The translations under genes were made by a program, and so were the position numbers. A stretch of DNA of 64,000 bases from Miltoncostaea sp963762825 (GTDB lineage: Bacteria; Actinomycetota; Thermoleophilia; Miltoncostaeales; Miltoncostaeaceae), in contig CAVXLZ010000002.1 in NCBI GenBank assembly GCA_963762825.1, forward strand, positions 124,001 to 188,000. Direction: 5' to 3'. Below, piece after piece: positions 61,807 through 64,000 of the stretch (position 1 is its first letter; each line of letters begins with the position of its first letter). The notes beneath the pieces were generated by a model, which did not search any database, was not told the DNA's origin, and saw only the letters and a program-made list of their open reading frames with translations.

Positions 61807-61829
61807 TCGGAGCCCGCTTCACTGCTGGT

Positions 61830-62303
61830 ATGGAGCTGAACCCCATACCTCCGCTTGCGACCAAGGGGGGCCGCCGTGTCCTCGTAGTGGAGGGCGATCC
61901 CAAGCTGGGCAGCCTGATCGTCCGCGCGTTCGCCACGACCGACGTGGCGGCCGATCTCGCCCCGACCGGCGAGATCTCGCTGTCCTTGGCGGCGGAGCGC
62001 CTCTACTCCGCAATGGTCATCGACTTCATGCTTCCCGTCATAGACTGACTCGAGCTCTGTCGGCGCCTTCGCAGGGGCGGTCTCGCGGCGCCGGTGGTCC
62101 TTGTGAGCGCCAGAGACGGGCTCTCGCCCCACATCCGGCCCGCGGGGGCGGACGGCCGTCTGGTCAAGCCCTTCTCGCTCGATCAGCTCTTCGCCGTCCT
62201 GGCGAAACTGCCCGGGCACTCTGCGGGCCGGCCGGATCCCGGAGGCCAGCGGCGATTCACGTTGCGCCGGCCGCAGACGCCACGGCCAGGCAGGGACGTC
62301 TAA
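61830..62303 (+). pseudogene. response regulator receiver interrupted by an in-frame stop
   Basis: Frame +3 encodes a receiver-like protein: GRRVLVVEGDPKLGSLIVRAF at the front, IDFMLPVID (Asp in the phosphoacceptor place) and, after a TGA at 62046-62048, the same frame goes on with LELCRRLRRGG, VVLVSARDGLS and RLVKPFSLDQL to a TAA at 62301. A Gly codon GGA changed to TGA would explain the stop exactly at the usual MxGxxLC position. Part of the acidic pocket is also missing (EGD for EDD). No output domain follows. It could be a decayed copy of the regulator at 58348, or one base may be wrong. Confidence 0.65.
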
Positions 62304-62335
62304 CGCGATCGGGCACTCAACCCGGTGGGGCGTCG

Positions 62336-62944
62336 TTACTCAACCCCCGCCTCCGCCCCGCCGGCGTCCTTCTTCACGGTGAACGTGGCCCGCTTGACCT
62401 CGGGAGCGCTCGCCATCACATCGATGAGGAGGGCGTTCTTGTCGGTGTAGTAGAGGCTGTACTTGTTGACGGGGTAGTGCTCCGGGGCGACGGTGTCGTC
62501 GAAGTGCACGATCCGGGTCGCGCCCGGGTCGATGGTCAGGCCCGACAGCTTCGTGTAGTAGCCCTCGGTGGCGCCGGTCTTCGGGTCGGAGATCGCGTAG
62601 TAGAGCTCGAGCCGAGCCAGCGGCTTGGCGCCGGTGTTCTGCAGCGACACCTCGAGGTGATCGCTCACGGTCTTGCCGGTCTGAGCGGACACGTTGTTCT
62701 CCACGAGCACCTTGGAGATCGTGAGACCCGGCGCCGTCGAGGCGTTGACGATCGGGTTCTTCGATACGGGCAGCACGCGGCCGCCCGCGGCGGGGGCGGC
62801 CGTGGCGACCGACGGCGTGTGGGATCCGCCGGTGCCGGAACCCCGCGCTGATGCGGGGCCGGCGCTGGAGCTGGAGCCACCCCCACAACCGGCGATCATG
62901 GCCGCGGTGAGGCCGACCGCGACGAGCGGCAGGGCCTTCTTCAT
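62336..62944 (-). CDS. lipoprotein with Ig-like (FxLYD-type) domain
   Basis: 202 residues behind AAGGAGGACCACA. Lipobox AAMIAGCGGG, a Ser/Gly/Ala linker, and a beta domain with strands such as ISKVLVENNVSAQTGKTVSDHL, LEVSLQNTGAKPLARLELYY and YYTKLSGLTIDPGATRIVHF, the pattern of FxLYD-type domains in surface lipoproteins. It lies 20 bases after the ABC permease on the same strand and may be an accessory lipoprotein of that exporter. Confidence 0.75.
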   Translation of the reverse strand: MKKALPLVAVGLTAAMIAGCGGGSSSSAGPASARGSGTGGSHTPSVATAAPAAGGRVLPVSKNPIVNASTAPGLTISKVLVENNVSAQTGKTVSDHLEVSLQNTGAKPLARLELYYAISDPKTGATEGYYTKLSGLTIDPGATRIVHFDDTVAPEHYPVNKYSLYYTDKNALLIDVMASAPEVKRATFTVKKDAGGAEAGVE

Positions 62945-62964
62945 TGTGGTCCTCCTTGGGTTTA

Positions 62965-63948
62965 TCAGGACTCCGTCCGGGTCGTCAACTCGCGCCTCAG
63001 CCCGAGCCACATCAAGAGGCCGAGCAGAGCGGTGTAGAAGGCCATCCAGACGATGTCGCCCCGCTTGTCCTTCGCGATCAACGACAGCGGGGCGCCGTTG
63101 TACTTGTCCTTGATGCCGGTCACCGCGAACGTGAATCGCTCGAAGTGCTTGGTGAACGAGGTCTCCTCGAGCGTGCTGCGGATGGTCTCGTAGGTCGAGA
63201 AGTTGGCGAGGATCTTCTTCTCGTCGGGCTTCTTCACCTGGAGCGCCGCGAAGAGCCCGCCGGGGACCTGGTTGTCGGGATCCATCGTGTCGCCGATCTG
63301 CGGGATGATCAGGACCACCGAGAGCCAGAGCACGAGCGCAACGACCAGGCCGTTCGCGAGCGCCCTGCTGCGACCCGACAGCCAGCTGCCGAGCGCGTAG
63401 AAGACCAGCATGTAGAGGACCCCGACGCCGAACGCCATCACCAGCCGGATCAGCTCTCCGCCGTTCAGCCACTGGCCGCCCACGGTTCCGATGAGGATCA
63501 GGGAGACGAGCGCCGTGACGACGAGGATGGTCCCGATCAGAGCGGCAGCCCCGAAGAGGCGTCCGAGGAAGAGCTCGCGGCGACGCACGGGTCGCGAGAG
63601 GATCAGGCCCAGAGTGCCCCCGGTGCGCTCGCGCGCCACGCTGAGGTAGCCCAATCCGATGGCGACCACCGCACCCAGGATCTGGACGTACTCGATCACG
63701 CCCCTCAGCAACTGGAGTGGAGAGAGCTGCGGAGGGGGGATCGCCGTCACGCCGGCCGCAGTCGCCTGGGCGACATACGCACGGTAGTCCGCGAGTTGCG
63801 CGCGGAAGTCGTACGAGGCGATGGTGATCGAGCCCGCTGCGATCACCACCATGCTGACGATCAGGAGGAAGAGGATGCGATTCCTGACCGCCGAGCGATA
63901 CTCGTGTCCGGCCAGGGTCAGCACGGTCCGTGCGGGGTCGCTAGTCAC
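62965..63948 (-). CDS. ABC-2 type transporter permease
   Basis: 327 residues, GTG start. Helix 1 follows HEYRSAVRNR; a large outer loop comes next, then five more helices with the ABC-2/NosY-type block SVARERTGGTLGLILSRPVRRRELFLGRL. The start overlaps the end of the gene upstream, which should encode the ATPase. NosY-like permeases with a big loop export or assemble envelope components; the substrate is unknown. Confidence 0.85.
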   Translation of the reverse strand: MTSDPARTVLTLAGHEYRSAVRNRILFLLIVSMVVIAAGSITIASYDFRAQLADYRAYVAQATAAGVTAIPPPQLSPLQLLRGVIEYVQILGAVVAIGLGYLSVARERTGGTLGLILSRPVRRRELFLGRLFGAAALIGTILVVTALVSLILIGTVGGQWLNGGELIRLVMAFGVGVLYMLVFYALGSWLSGRSRALANGLVVALVLWLSVVLIIPQIGDTMDPDNQVPGGLFAALQVKKPDEKKILANFSTYETIRSTLEETSFTKHFERFTFAVTGIKDKYNGAPLSLIAKDKRGDIVWMAFYTALLGLLMWLGLRRELTTRTES

Positions 63949-64000
63949 GAGCGCCCTCCTCGGAGAAGTCGTGCCGCCGAACCAGCCGGCTCGTGCCGGC
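63941..64000 (-). CDS. 3' end of an upstream gene, probably the ABC transporter ATPase (partial)
   Basis: The last 19 codons (ending LVRRHDFSEEGARD, TAG at 63941-63943) of a gene that runs off the right edge. It overlaps the permease start by 8 bases, the usual coupling of ATPase and permease. No ATPase motif lies in this short piece, so the call rests on position. Confidence 0.5.
   Translation of the reverse strand, partial: AGTSRLVRRHDFSEEGARD

Overview
The window is about 64 kb of very GC-rich DNA from an actinobacterium, most likely class Thermoleophilia (Solirubrobacterales or Gaiellales relatives). This is inferred from a homodimeric-type pyruvate dehydrogenase, a one-gene type IV pilin of the style seen in that class, many GTG starts and tight ATGA/GTGA overlaps. 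No rRNA, tRNA, CRISPR array, insertion sequence or phage gene was seen.

Layout. (1) 0.3-10.8 kb: a secreted copper-radical-oxidase-like protein, a pyruvate dehydrogenase operon (aceE-aceF-lpdA) and two MFS transporters. Several of these reading frames are broken by single-base indels. (2) 10.9-20.6 kb: a phosphorelay (hybrid-type sensor kinase, stand-alone receiver, and a receiver / decayed cyclase / LuxR regulator), a PKD-repeat secreted protein, a CHASE2 adenylate cyclase, an NHL-repeat protein and a Crp/Fnr regulator. (3) 20.6-25.2 kb: a DHA2 drug exporter, a MarR-PDZ fusion regulator, a DJ-1/PfpI protein with a dinucleotide-binding partner, and the pilin. (4) 25.2-32.0 kb: an exopolysaccharide locus resembling poly-N-acetylglucosamine synthesis (PgaC, PgaD-like and PgaB-like proteins), two related secreted proteins and a NarL-type two-component system. 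Four copies of a GGTCCTASGWCC element lie in front of these transcription units.

(5) 32.0-47.8 kb is the most unusual part. Four cassettes are each built around a small ferric-reductase-like b-heme membrane protein. Three carry an ApbE flavin transferase and three carry a pair of small membrane-anchored proteins with shared C-terminal tails. Two cassettes have a cytoplasmic electron input: an FAD reductase plus ferredoxin in one, a NuoF-like NADH-oxidising protein plus ferredoxin in the other. An OmpR-type two-component system, a DUF2231 membrane protein and an ECF sigma factor with its own membrane anchor lie between them. Together they suggest a flavin- and heme-based electron route across the cytoplasmic membrane that I cannot match to a named system.

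(6) 47.8-53.0 kb: an ArsR regulator, a methyltransferase, a copper chaperone, an MscS channel, CsoR and the CopA copper pump. (7) 53.0-64.0 kb: envelope genes (NlpC/P60 hydrolase, PAP2 phosphatase, DedA, a flippase-like protein), a cupredoxin lipoprotein, a second OmpR-type two-component system, a PepSY protein, a broken receiver gene, a lipoprotein and an ABC-2 permease. Direct repeats of TGARAR with an 11-bp period occur in front of most of these and are a likely regulon of the local response regulator.

Caveat: at least eight single-base frame breaks, most of them an extra G in a G run, affect otherwise well-conserved genes. I read most as sequence errors rather than decay.
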